In this document: piece by piece, positions 34,138-42,922 of the stretch
Position numbering within the stretch: the first letter of the stretch is position 1
Layout: each line of letters begins with the position of its first letter
Assembly: GCF_002979775.1 (NCBI RefSeq)
Contig: NZ_PCPR01000017.1
Location: 55,130-119,129 of the forward strand
Direction of reading: 5' to 3'
Origin: Arthrobacter sp. MYb23
Lineage (GTDB): Bacteria > Actinomycetota > Actinomycetes > Actinomycetales > Micrococcaceae
DNA length: 64,000 bases
Translations under genes and position numbers: made by a program
The notes under the pieces: generated by a model
Databases searched by the model: none
Told to the model about the DNA's origin: nothing
Seen by the model: only the letters and a program-made list of their open reading frames with translations

Positions 34138-34282
34138 GAATGATGCTCCCTGGGTGGCGCCGGCATGGCGCCGCTGGCGGATATATCTGCAGATTCCAGA
34201 CTACCGCGCACTGAGATCGGGTTTTGATCCCGACGACGAATTGCGTCCAGAGCCCGGGAACCGAGGGCCTGGGGAGGGCGGG

Positions 34283-34660
34283 TCAGGACGGTTCGCGGAG
34301 GATGCGCAAGTGCCCTCGCCGGGTGCCCTCGGCGCCGGCGGGCGGCTCCATCTGCGCGTGGCTTTGCCGGGCCGGAGTTTCAGTGGTGGCCGAGGCAGCC
34401 TCCCGGACCGCGTTGGCAAGTGCCAGCAAATCATCCGGACCTGGCTCCTGTGGCGTTGTGGGCATAGCCAAGCGCAGCACTTCCCAGCCACGCGGAACCG
34501 TCAGGGACTCCGCATGCTGCGAGCAAAGATCATAGGCATGCGGTTCCGCGTAGGTGGCCAGAGGCCCCAGAACTGCGGTTGACTCTGCGTACACGTACGT
34601 CAAAGTGGCCACCGCGGACTGGCGGCAGGCTGATCTGGAACATTGACGAATGGCACCCAC
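34283..34660 (-). CDS. DUF3499 family protein
   Basis: 125-residue actinobacterial protein of unknown function. The conserved N-terminus has CSRSACRQSAVATLTYVYAE, followed by YDLCSQHAESLTVPRGWEV. The CxxxxC and CxxH pairs look like a zinc-ribbon site. The C-terminal half is Ala/Pro-rich and variable. The GTG at 34660 is chosen because the conserved part begins two residues later; a longer frame adds 42 unconserved residues. It is divergent from the zincin-like gene at 34826, the arrangement around whmD in M. tuberculosis (Rv3258c/Rv3259). A manB gene, which often follows it, is absent here. Confidence 0.87.
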   Translation of the reverse strand: MGAIRQCSRSACRQSAVATLTYVYAESTAVLGPLATYAEPHAYDLCSQHAESLTVPRGWEVLRLAMPTTPQEPGPDDLLALANAVREAASATTETPARQSHAQMEPPAGAEGTRRGHLRILREPS

Positions 34661-34825
34661 AACATCCCAGATTAGCGCCATTGGGCACGGACATTGTGCA
34701 TTGATGGCCCGTGCCTCACTAACTCGCCACAGTATTGAGCCGGCGAATCTTTGGAGTATCAAGCCACGCGGCGCGGTGCAGCCCATGAGGTCGCGCTGGC
34801 GGGCCCTCCGGACTAAAGTCGATAT

Positions 34826-35344
34826 ATGCAGTCACAGCCACATGTTCCCGGATTCACTATCCGGTGGACTGACGCCGATGGCGATCAGGCCCAGGAACAC
34901 GCCGGTTCGGAAGTGCGGGGATTCCGGCGACGCCGGCGCAACCGGCACGGACGTGGACTGCGCGGAGAACTGATGCTCCCCAATCTCCCCGGATTCCGCA
35001 CCCGCGCAGAGCGTTTCGATGACATGGTGCTGGACTCGGCGGAGCGACTCCAGGACATGTGGGGCAAACAACTCGACGGCGTTCTCTTTGCAGTCGACGA
35101 AATCCCGCCCAACCTTGAACAGCTCGTCGCCATGGGGAACACGGCCCCGTTGGGCTCCTACACGCCCGGTGGCCGCGGCGAGGCCCCCATGATCACGGTG
35201 TACCGTCGCGTCGTTGCGCAGGGTGTCTCCACCCGGGAGGAACTCCAGGACCTCGTCCATGACGTAGTGGTGGAGTACACGGCCGAGATGCTCGGCGTGC
35301 CTCCTGAGACGCTGGACCCGGTTTACCGGCGTCGATACCAATAG
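34826..35344 (+). CDS. zincin-like metallopeptidase family protein (PF06262) with degenerate active site
   Basis: 172 residues. The basic start RGFRRRRRNRHGRGLRGELM leads to the conserved TRAERFDDMVLDSAERLQ, FAVDEIPPN and ITVYRRVV, all typical of the PF06262 zincin-like family. At the position of the HExxH zinc motif the sequence reads LVHDVVVEYTAEMLG (His145, Asp146, Val149), so two of three key residues are changed and protease activity is doubtful. The start at 34826 has no good ribosome binding site; Met 50 is a possible later start. It is divergent from the DUF3499 gene. Confidence 0.8.
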   Translation: MQSQPHVPGFTIRWTDADGDQAQEHAGSEVRGFRRRRRNRHGRGLRGELMLPNLPGFRTRAERFDDMVLDSAERLQDMWGKQLDGVLFAVDEIPPNLEQLVAMGNTAPLGSYTPGGRGEAPMITVYRRVVAQGVSTREELQDLVHDVVVEYTAEMLGVPPETLDPVYRRRYQ

Positions 35345-35371
35345 CTTCGCATCAATAACGACGCCGGCAGG

Positions 35372-35430
35372 CGGCTCAGGCGGTCAGCCGGCTCAGGCGG
35401 TCAGCCGGCTCAGGCAGTCGGCCGGCTCCT
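35372..35430. repeat. 17-bp tandem repeat (about 3.5 units)
   Basis: CGGCTCAGGCGGTCAGC occurs at 35372-35388 and 35389-35405, then with two changes at 35406-35422, and a partial unit follows. The array lies in the 116-base gap between the convergent zincin-like and DUF5719 genes. Confidence 0.85.
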
Positions 35431-35460
35431 GCGGATGCTGCTGAGGCGTTGAGCGTGCGG

Positions 35461-37128
35461 CTAGTAGCCAACCGAGACAGGGACCTTCTGCAGCCCCGCG
35501 GCCGCATCCTGAATTGCCACGACGGAAACATCTGTGCGGCCTTGCTTTCCAAGCACCAGCGCGCCGTACACGGGGTCACCCGAAGCAGAAACCACGTAGC
35601 CCGCCACTACCGAGCCTCCGGACTTCTCCGGTAGCTCAATCATGGAGGTTGTCCCGCCGGAAAGGTCCACGTCAACGGCTTTGCCCACTTTTCCGTCGGC
35701 AGTGACCGGAGCGTAGCTGACCGTGCCACGCCCTTCAGGGACACCGAAGCTCAAAGACCTCTGGCCTTCCCGGGGTATGGCCACCAGGTGCTGGCTGCCG
35801 AGGCGGGCCGACGACGGCGACCAGGCAAAGTCCGTTGCATCCTCCGCTTTGGCGCCGCGGGTTACCCTCGACGATGCCAGAAAGGATACGTCCGAGCTGG
35901 CTCTGACGGTGTAGCTGCCGGCTGGAACGCCATCAAGGTTGAGGGTGGCCACGGTCCCGCCTTTGACCGTCAGCACTCCCCCGTTGGGAATCTTGCGTTC
36001 CCCGTTGGCACCATAAAGGCTGACTTGAACCACGGCGTCCGTGGAACCGGGGACGGCAATCTGAAGGGCCGGCACGGCATCCGCAAAACCTGACTTGGCG
36101 GCCAGGGCTTTGACTCCCGCCGGGTCCTGAATGTCGACGCCGGACATCACTTGCAGGTTCGATGGCCCGGCGCCCGGCGAGAGGTACTCGACGCCACCTG
36201 GAGCGATCCCACGCAACACGCTCTGTTGGATGGTGGCTGCAACCGGGCCGCCTGTACTGCGCACGTGCACGGCAAGTTGCGATTCACCAGGCGCGAGTCC
36301 GGCCAGGTTCACTGAACGGGTGGTTCCGGGAGCTACCAGGAGACCACGAGCCCCCGGTGCCTGGATCTGACCGGCGTATCCATACAATTCGAGGTTGACC
36401 GTGGCAGGGGTCTCGGAGGCATTGCTCACGTTAAGGACAGCAGTTCGGCCAACGGCAGTGTTTGCGCCCAACAGCCAGGCGTCATTTCCCGGTGGCTGGC
36501 ACTGCGTGGACGCCAGGCCCCGGAGATCACCGTCCGTGGCTGAGTAGCTCAGGTTGCCAGCCAAGGACGCTTGCTCGTTTCCAACGGCCTCGGCGCCCAC
36601 CACAGTGGGCGATGTGACAGGGCTGATGGACGCGACGCCGGCTGCCAGTACAGGCGGACCCACGGTGGGCGTAGGCGTGCTCGTGGGGGAATCTGCAATC
36701 CGGGCCACCGTGTTGCCACCGAGGGATGCCACATTGCTCCCTGGCACCGTTCCGGCCGGGTTGCTCAGCACCACGGCGTTCAGGGCACTGCTGGCCGTGG
36801 TGGACACAGGACTGAAGTCAGCATCCGTGCCTACTACGGTTCCGTTGACAAGCCTCGCGGGTTCGGGACAGACACCCAAGGCACGGCCCGCAGGCACGTC
36901 GGCCTGGCGGATGTCCGTGGTGGTCCCCCCGGAGGGTTCGGGCACCATGGACGTCGCGGCCACCGCCCCACCGCCTGCCGCAAGGATAACCACGGCCGAG
37001 AGGACGCCGGTGATGACCCCTTTATTGGAGCTGCGGCTGCTCGAGCTGCGGCTGCCGGAACTCCGGGGCTTCTTTGGCTCGGGGGCGCCAGTGCTTTCGC
37101 CGGACTCGTTCTTTTGGTCCTCAGACAC
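35461..37128 (-). CDS. DUF5719 family secreted/anchored protein
   Basis: 555 residues. A cytoplasmic tail rich in Ser, Arg, Pro and Lys (about 1-38) is followed by a single membrane helix (GVITGVLSAVVILAAGGGAV, about 37-56) and an extracellular region of roughly 500 residues rich in Val, Thr, Gly and Ser, with strands such as LNLDGVPAGSYTVRASS. This matches the DUF5719 family that accompanies a giant glycosyltransferase in actinobacteria. Its start overlaps the end of the glycosyltransferase gene by 8 bases, so they are translationally coupled and may act in one envelope process. Function unknown. Confidence 0.88.
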   Translation of the reverse strand: MSEDQKNESGESTGAPEPKKPRSSGSRSSSSRSSNKGVITGVLSAVVILAAGGGAVAATSMVPEPSGGTTTDIRQADVPAGRALGVCPEPARLVNGTVVGTDADFSPVSTTASSALNAVVLSNPAGTVPGSNVASLGGNTVARIADSPTSTPTPTVGPPVLAAGVASISPVTSPTVVGAEAVGNEQASLAGNLSYSATDGDLRGLASTQCQPPGNDAWLLGANTAVGRTAVLNVSNASETPATVNLELYGYAGQIQAPGARGLLVAPGTTRSVNLAGLAPGESQLAVHVRSTGGPVAATIQQSVLRGIAPGGVEYLSPGAGPSNLQVMSGVDIQDPAGVKALAAKSGFADAVPALQIAVPGSTDAVVQVSLYGANGERKIPNGGVLTVKGGTVATLNLDGVPAGSYTVRASSDVSFLASSRVTRGAKAEDATDFAWSPSSARLGSQHLVAIPREGQRSLSFGVPEGRGTVSYAPVTADGKVGKAVDVDLSGGTTSMIELPEKSGGSVVAGYVVSASGDPVYGALVLGKQGRTDVSVVAIQDAAAGLQKVPVSVGY

Positions 37129-40100
37129 TGCTGTACTCCTTACGGAGGGAGACTTCGTCCCTCGACATGCCGGTTCGGCTGCGGCGTGCGGGCATGGGCA
37201 CGGCCAACAGAACCGTTAATCCAATCACCACTGCCTGCAGTATTCCGAACCACAGGGCCCAGGGGTTGGTATAGCGGATTTCAAGGTCACCCCCGCTGGC
37301 CGGCAGCTCGAAGGCCTGCGACCAACCGGATGTTGTGGACTGCAATTGGCGGCCATCCAGCCAGGCGGTCCAGCCGGGATCGGCGCGTTCGGCGAGGACA
37401 ATCTTCCGGACGTTGTCCCCCGCTGCCCCGGTAGTGGCTGGTGGCACAGTGGCGTCCACGGACACTTCTTCGGATGGCAGCGTACTCAGGAGAGTGCCTT
37501 GGGAGTCCACGATGCGTACCCGGTGTGCGGTGTCGGCGGCAGTAGCGGCCTCCTGGTTCCGAGGCGTCACCCGCCACAGCCACCCGGCGTCGGTCTGGCC
37601 TACAGCCACGAGTCCCGGGACGGCGTCCATCCTGCTGGCCGTCAGTTGGGCTGCGTTGTCCTCTGCCTTGAGGACGATGAATCCTGCACCAAGCTGTTCA
37701 AGGTCTGCGCGAGGGTCCACGCCCGTGCCCGCCACGATGGTGGCAACAGCCCGGCGCAGGGACGCCGTGGCAGCGTCATCGTCAGCGATTTCCTCACGTC
37801 CCGGTGCGCCGATGATGGTCCGTGCAGAGGCAATGGTGGACAAGCTGTCCAACGTGGTACCGGCTCCGCGCATCAGTGATGAGGAGAAGGCGCCCTGCTC
37901 GCCGCTGGTGATGACCAGTGTTCGCGTGCGCTCAGGTCCCTGTCCACGGTCCACGGCAGTAGCAGGCAACGTGCCCGTCTCTACCGGCCAAATCTGGCGG
38001 CGGGTGCCAAGGGAAGACGTCTGTTCGGCAGTCCGGGATGCCGCACCCGATCCAGCAGTGGGCGTGGGCTGGAGGACATTTTGGGCGGCCCAGGCAGCCA
38101 TGCCCGCAAGTGGACCTGCAACCAGGAGCGCCATGGCAACAGCCGAGGCAACGCGGCGGAGTGGGAGCTGACGGCGGGAAACCTTCGGTGCCTTTCGAGG
38201 TGCAGCGAAGAGCTTCTCAGCGCCAAGAACGGCAGCGCCCAGGAGCAATATGCCCGACGCCGATACGGCAGGGCCGGTAAAAGGGCCAACAATCACGTTG
38301 TTGTTGACCCCGGTGGCCACGTGGCCCACCAACCAACCGCTCGCCAGCGTAGCCAAAGCAACCAACCAGAACACCCGGGCCAGCGCAGCGCGTTTTCCAG
38401 GCAGGAACAAAGCGGCAACAGCGAGGATCAGGACCGGCGCAATGACCAGTAGAGCCAGCAGCAGAGCCCACGGCACAGGGCCAGGACCGAAGACCGCCAA
38501 ACCGGTCACACCGCCGTCGATATTGAAAGCCAGCGGTTGGCCGAGAAGCTGCTGCCACAACGGAGCTGCCTCGAACGTCAGTGGCAATCCAGGATCGGCG
38601 AGCAATGAGCGCGGCCGGTCCAGCACGGATATTCCATAGGGCAGGAACAAGGCGACGGTTGGCAGGAGCGACCACCAGAGTGTTTTGCCCCGATGCCCGA
38701 GGACCACCGCGGCCAGGACCACCGCAACGACCACCGGCCCCAACAACGACGGCGCAGAGGCTGTGACCACGGCCATCGCCAGGCCTGCAGCGGCTGCGGC
38801 AGTCCACGATGGCGTTCCGTTGATGCCGGGCTTTCCGATGATCAGTACAGGACGACGGCTGAGCTGCCTGCCCGCCAACGCCGGGCCCTGGGCTACGGCG
38901 GATCCGGAGGCGCGCAAGAGCGCCAGAAGCAACAGTGGCATCATGACGTGGGCCACCACGGCGCCGGCACGGCCCTCGTTGATAGCGATAAGGAGCGCGG
39001 GAGCAGCGGACCATGCCAGGGCGGCAGCAAGCCGGAAACGGCGTTTGGTAGTAAGCGCACCGGATGCGAACCACGCCCCCAGAGCGGACAACGGCATGGC
39101 AAGGATCAGCAGCCACACCATCGCAGCGTTGCCGTCCCCGCCCCCAAAGAGTGAGAGCAGCCACAGCACATAGCCAAACGGATCGCCGTGCCCGGGCAGG
39201 CCAGCACCCAAGGAGATCCACCAAGCAGACGCGTTGGCCCAAACATCTCCTGGCGAGGCCGACAACGGCAGGAGCCCCCCACCGGCAACCGTGCCTGAGC
39301 GGAGCAGCCCCAGGAGCCCTACGAGAGCTGCTGCGAGGGCCACCAGTGCGGCTGCCACCGCGCCTGTGCCCACCCAGCCACGTTCATTGGTGACCAGTGC
39401 GGTGAAGTCATCGGCAGCATCCCCGCTGGGTTCCGGAGCCAGAAGATCGGAGAAACCTTGGGTGTCATCGGCGGGACGGATCGCTTCCAGCAACGAGCGC
39501 CTGTTGGCACGTACCTCGCGGGTGGGCGTCTGCAGTCCACGGACCACCGAGCGGTGCACGCGGCGTGTCCTCGCCGCGACGCGGCGGCCCTTGGCAATGG
39601 CGACGGGCCGGACAAGGGCAGCGATGGTGGCAGTGAACTGCGAGAGGCCATATCCCGGTTCTTTGACCAGGATACTCAGCACTAGTCGGACCACGGCCCC
39701 GAACAAGGCGCCTACCGCTTGGAAGGGTACATTCCACCAAGGGGTGTGCTTGAGCCGCAGGTGGATCTGGGCTTTTCGTGCGGCGGAAGACGTCCCCAGA
39801 CCATGCGGGCGGTGTTCCACATGGAACATCCGGGCACTGGGGACGATGACCACGCGATTGCCCGCGAGCCAGTTTCGCCAGCAGAAATCCACGTCATCGC
39901 CACTGCCCGGAAGAGCGGGGTCAAAACCTTGCAGAAGTTCCCAGACGTCGCGTCGGATCAGCATTCCTGCGGAGTTCACGGCGAAGGTGTCGGTCCGGGC
40001 ATCGTATTGCCCTTGATCCACTTCATCGGCGTCGATCAGCGTAAGGCGTTCAGCCCAGCGGCTCGTCGACAGTCCCACGTCCACCAGGTGCCGCTTGTTG

Positions 40101-40546
40101 TCCCAACCAAGCTGCTTGCATCCCGCCACCGTGACAGAGGGCGCGCGTTCAACCGCATGGAGAAGTTCCGCCAGCGCATCAGGCGCCGGCGCGGCGTCGT
40201 CATGCAAGAGCCAGATCCATTCGACGGAAGAGTCCTTCGCGCCACTGTTGGCCGGCGCGGCATCGCGTGCCGAACTGCCCACAGCATCGTGTGCGGCACC
40301 TCCTGAAGGAGCGAGCTCTTCCAGACCGGCGTGGACGGCTGCCCCGAAACCCGACTTCGCATGGTGGAACGAGGTCACATTGTTCTGGCCGAGGGCCTCG
40401 CTGAGCAATTCAAGCGAGTTATCCGTGGAACCTGTATCAACGCCAATGGCGGCATCTACCGAACGCGTCTGGTCCGACAATGCCGCCAATGTCCTGGGCA
40501 GATAGTTGCCGCCGTCGTGGGCAACCACGACGGCGGTAACATGCAC
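37121..40546 (-). CDS. GT2 family glycosyltransferase fused to a large multi-pass membrane domain
   Basis: 1,141 residues. The N-terminal GT-A domain (about 1-260) has TAVVVAHDGGNYLPRTLAAL, GVDTGSTDNSLELL, the DxD-like LLHDDAAPAPD, GCKQLGWDNKRH and FCWRNWLAGNRVV. About 12-14 membrane helices follow (about 390-1010), with an extracellular region near the C-terminus and a last helix. It probably moves a sugar to a lipid or wall acceptor; the substrate is unknown. The GTG at 40546 is chosen because the conserved start follows at once; the AAGGA before it is unusually close. It starts 11 bases after whiB, and its end overlaps DUF5719. Confidence 0.9.
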   Translation of the reverse strand: MHVTAVVVAHDGGNYLPRTLAALSDQTRSVDAAIGVDTGSTDNSLELLSEALGQNNVTSFHHAKSGFGAAVHAGLEELAPSGGAAHDAVGSSARDAAPANSGAKDSSVEWIWLLHDDAAPAPDALAELLHAVERAPSVTVAGCKQLGWDNKRHLVDVGLSTSRWAERLTLIDADEVDQGQYDARTDTFAVNSAGMLIRRDVWELLQGFDPALPGSGDDVDFCWRNWLAGNRVVIVPSARMFHVEHRPHGLGTSSAARKAQIHLRLKHTPWWNVPFQAVGALFGAVVRLVLSILVKEPGYGLSQFTATIAALVRPVAIAKGRRVAARTRRVHRSVVRGLQTPTREVRANRRSLLEAIRPADDTQGFSDLLAPEPSGDAADDFTALVTNERGWVGTGAVAAALVALAAALVGLLGLLRSGTVAGGGLLPLSASPGDVWANASAWWISLGAGLPGHGDPFGYVLWLLSLFGGGDGNAAMVWLLILAMPLSALGAWFASGALTTKRRFRLAAALAWSAAPALLIAINEGRAGAVVAHVMMPLLLLALLRASGSAVAQGPALAGRQLSRRPVLIIGKPGINGTPSWTAAAAAGLAMAVVTASAPSLLGPVVVAVVLAAVVLGHRGKTLWWSLLPTVALFLPYGISVLDRPRSLLADPGLPLTFEAAPLWQQLLGQPLAFNIDGGVTGLAVFGPGPVPWALLLALLVIAPVLILAVAALFLPGKRAALARVFWLVALATLASGWLVGHVATGVNNNVIVGPFTGPAVSASGILLLGAAVLGAEKLFAAPRKAPKVSRRQLPLRRVASAVAMALLVAGPLAGMAAWAAQNVLQPTPTAGSGAASRTAEQTSSLGTRRQIWPVETGTLPATAVDRGQGPERTRTLVITSGEQGAFSSSLMRGAGTTLDSLSTIASARTIIGAPGREEIADDDAATASLRRAVATIVAGTGVDPRADLEQLGAGFIVLKAEDNAAQLTASRMDAVPGLVAVGQTDAGWLWRVTPRNQEAATAADTAHRVRIVDSQGTLLSTLPSEEVSVDATVPPATTGAAGDNVRKIVLAERADPGWTAWLDGRQLQSTTSGWSQAFELPASGGDLEIRYTNPWALWFGILQAVVIGLTVLLAVPMPARRSRTGMSRDEVSLRKEYSSV

Positions 40547-40557
40547 TTCCTTGAGAA

Positions 40558-41100
40558 TTAGACTGCTCGCTTCCTTAGCCGGCGACGCTCCCGCTCGGAG
40601 AGCCCGCCCCATATCCCGAACCGCTCATCATTGGCGAGTGCATATTCCAAGCACTGCGAGCGGACGTTGCACGCCCCGCAGACCTTCTTGGCGTCCCTCG
40701 TTGACCCACCCTTTTCAGGGAAGAAAGCTTCAGGATCGGTCTGTGCGCACAGCGCGTCAGTCTGCCAGCCGAGTTCGCCTTCGTCATCGAAGTCTCCCTG
40801 GGGAAGGCCGATCCACACGGGCTGCCCCGGCGTTTCAAGGGGACGACGCAGCTCCATGGGAGGGTCGTCCAAATCTTCGTCCGGCCCAGCGGGCAGGTCA
40901 CCAATCAAGGCCTCATGTGCGGCGAGGAGGGCGGTAGCCTGATCCTCCAAAGATTGCTGCACATTCTGGTTGTATCGGTCTGCCGCTTCCGGGTCCGCCG
41001 GGTCAACGTACCAATCCCCCGGTACTTCCCGCGAACGGTATTTCACCGACGCATGTTCTGCGACGACTGCATCTTCCTGGATACGCAACGCTTGCCCCAT
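40558..41100 (-). CDS. whiB2: WhiB-family iron-sulfur transcription factor (WhiB2/WhmD-like)
   Basis: 180 residues. The C-terminal WhiB domain (about 110-180) has LCAQTDPEAFFPEKGG, then AKKVCGACNVRSQCLEYALA with the C-X2-C-X5-C cluster and the fourth Cys upstream, the turn GIWGGLSERERRR, and a basic end LRKRAV for DNA contact. WhiB proteins hold a [4Fe-4S] cluster and bind the primary sigma factor. The sequence pattern and neighbours (glycosyltransferase, DUF3499, zincin) fit the WhiB2/WhmD branch, linked to cell division and septation. The first 105 residues are acidic and variable, longer than in many WhiB2 proteins. Confidence 0.92.
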   Translation of the reverse strand: MGQALRIQEDAVVAEHASVKYRSREVPGDWYVDPADPEAADRYNQNVQQSLEDQATALLAAHEALIGDLPAGPDEDLDDPPMELRRPLETPGQPVWIGLPQGDFDDEGELGWQTDALCAQTDPEAFFPEKGGSTRDAKKVCGACNVRSQCLEYALANDERFGIWGGLSERERRRLRKRAV

Positions 41101-41191
41101 GGCGTCCCTCCTGATTTTGCAGCTGCTGCTTGGATGTGTTTCCGATTCCCGGTGACGTTCCGGTTATCTGTGCAGCGGCGTTGATTACTAA

Positions 41192-41205
41192 TTACACGCG
41201 TGTAA
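41192..41205. promoter_or_regulatory. 14-bp palindrome upstream of whiB
   Basis: TTACACGCGTGTAA is a perfect palindrome 91 bases before the whiB start. It is in the 377-base divergent gap 41101-41477, which otherwise holds no convincing gene; that gap presumably has promoters for whiB and for the TIGR03089 gene. A regulator-binding site is inferred. Confidence 0.45.
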
Positions 41206-41477
41206 CTACCCGGCAGTCAAGCTGCGCCGGGATAATAATCAAGAATTTGTAGAAACGTGGGATGCGCCACGCCCAACTTTTTGGCCGTGCCGCCGCGTGT
41301 CCTTGCGGGAAATGGAAGCGGCGGATCGCTTCAGGTTAACTTTCATTGAATTTCCGCGGAAAATTGGCGCTGCAGCCGCTGGCACCCCAACGACTGGAGA
41401 AATCGGGGTGTGTTGCATTTCACAATCACGGCACAAAGGCCAAGGACGCCGCGGAACCAGCGTGGCAAGATTGACGC

Positions 41478-42173
41478 ATGAGCATCCCGGCAGCGAACCT
41501 GATGACCGCCCTTCGATCCGGCCATTCAACGTCACCTCGACTCACCTGGTATGGACCCGACTCCGAGCGGGTGGAGCTTTCAGGCCGCGTACTGGACAAC
41601 TGGGTGGCCAAAACAAGCAATCTGCTGCAGGACGAACTTGACGCCGAACCCGGCATGTCCATCAGATTGGACCTCCCGGCGCACTGGAAGTCCTTCGTCT
41701 GGGCCCTGGCTGCATGGCAACTGGGTATGGAGGTGGTCTTCGACGCCACCTCCGCGGATCTCCTGGCAACAGACAAGCCCGACGACGGCGCGGGGGCCGG
41801 CTTCGATGCGGTGGTCGCCGTACCGCTCGCGGCACTTGCAATGCGATGGCCGGGAGAGCTGCCATCCGGCGTCGTGGATTACGCGGCTGAAGTCCGTTCG
41901 CACGGCGACGTCTTCATGTCCCACAACGAACCAGAGGCGGACTTGCCCGCCGTCCGTGGAACCACGGGCCTCCCCCACGGGGATCTCCTTGACGGTTTTG
42001 CAGCCGCCCAGGAGCCAGGCGTCCGCCTGCTGGTCCGCGCGGCCGACGGACTGGAGTCATGCCTCGCAGCTTCATTGGGCGCTTGGAACGAAGATGGCTC
42101 CGTTGTCTTAGTACATCCAGAGCTGGCTGTGACGGAGCACCTTCTCGAGAACGAGCGCGTCAGCCGTTCGTAG
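41478..42173 (+). CDS. TIGR03089 family protein (truncated acyl-AMP ligase-like)
   Basis: 231-residue actinobacterial protein. It resembles only the N-terminal part of AMP-forming acyl-CoA synthetases: RLTWYGPDSERVELSGRVLD near residue 20 (like the opening of an AMP-binding domain), then SIRLDLPAHWKSFVWALAAW and GMEVVFDATSADL. The P-loop and catalytic C-domain are missing, so activity as a ligase is unlikely. Orthologues lie beside LCP, purEK and whiB2 genes, for example Rv3268 in M. tuberculosis. It ends 2 bases before the convergent gtrA gene. Function unknown. Confidence 0.87.
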   Translation: MSIPAANLMTALRSGHSTSPRLTWYGPDSERVELSGRVLDNWVAKTSNLLQDELDAEPGMSIRLDLPAHWKSFVWALAAWQLGMEVVFDATSADLLATDKPDDGAGAGFDAVVAVPLAALAMRWPGELPSGVVDYAAEVRSHGDVFMSHNEPEADLPAVRGTTGLPHGDLLDGFAAAQEPGVRLLVRAADGLESCLAASLGAWNEDGSVVLVHPELAVTEHLLENERVSRS

Positions 42174-42175
42174 CG

Positions 42176-42742
42176 TCAGAGGTTTTTTACTGAGGGAAAT
42201 TCGCCGGTTGCCGGGTTCGCGCCTGTTTCGGAACCGCTCTTGGACTTGTGGTGAAGCTCGATGATCTCGTGGTCATGCGAGAACTCGGGTTCGGCGTCCA
42301 GCTCTTCGTTGAACACCCAGAAGCGGTAGGCGAAGAAACGGAAGATAGTACCCAGGATGAGGCCAACAACGCTGCCGGCGATGAACAGTGACGGCTTGTC
42401 ATTGAGGTCCAGGACGTACTTGGCGAACCACACGCAGCCGGACGCAATCAGGAGCCCTACAAGGTTCATGACGGCAAACAGCACGGCCTCGCGAACAACA
42501 TTGGCCTGCTTGCGATGCCTGAACGTCCAGAAGCGGTTTGCAACCCAGGAGAAAATACTCGCAACAATGGTTGCGATGGCCTTCGCCCACACTTCGCTGC
42601 CGTGCATCGGACCGGAAAACAGCCAGATGAAAACCGCCGAGTCAATGACAAAAGCAACACCGCCGACGGCGCCGAACTTTGCTACCTCACGCCAAAAAAG
42701 TGAGGCAAGTCCGCGGATGCGATCTGCAAGTGTGGTGATCAT
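42176..42742 (-). CDS. GtrA-family membrane protein
   Basis: 188 residues with four membrane helices (about residues 24-145). Family marks: FWREVAKFGAVGGVAFVIDS, then VANRFWTFRHRKQ after helix 2, and FRFFAYRFWVFNEE at the end of helix 4. The C-terminal tail of about 40 residues is charged. GtrA proteins are thought to flip polyprenyl-linked sugars across the membrane for wall or polysaccharide glycosylation. ATG 42742 has GGAGGGTC upstream; a longer frame was rejected. It is divergent from purK, as in M. tuberculosis (Rv3277 near purK). Confidence 0.91.
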   Translation of the reverse strand: MITTLADRIRGLASLFWREVAKFGAVGGVAFVIDSAVFIWLFSGPMHGSEVWAKAIATIVASIFSWVANRFWTFRHRKQANVVREAVLFAVMNLVGLLIASGCVWFAKYVLDLNDKPSLFIAGSVVGLILGTIFRFFAYRFWVFNEELDAEPEFSHDHEIIELHHKSKSGSETGANPATGEFPSVKNL

Positions 42743-42922
42743 GACCCTCCATGGCCGTTGAAAAAGTGGGCCGATGGGCCAACCCCATTTTAGCGCCGAT
42801 TTCCTTGCGCTGCCTTTGAGGGGGCTGTGAGAAGCCCGATACCGGCCCTTCGCGCCACGGAAAACCGTCCCCGGAGGCGGCAGAATCAGTGATCCCGCCG
42901 CCGGTTCGGTAGGCTGAACCTT

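Noticed and set aside
33873..34282. SAH riboswitch before ahcY
   Set aside because: The gap directly before ahcY is only 46 bases and the next gap upstream shows only a GGCGCC hairpin, not the conserved switch core.
41192..41205. BldD box at the whiB palindrome
   Set aside because: The spacing between the AC and GT half-sites does not match the BldD consensus, so I call only a palindrome.
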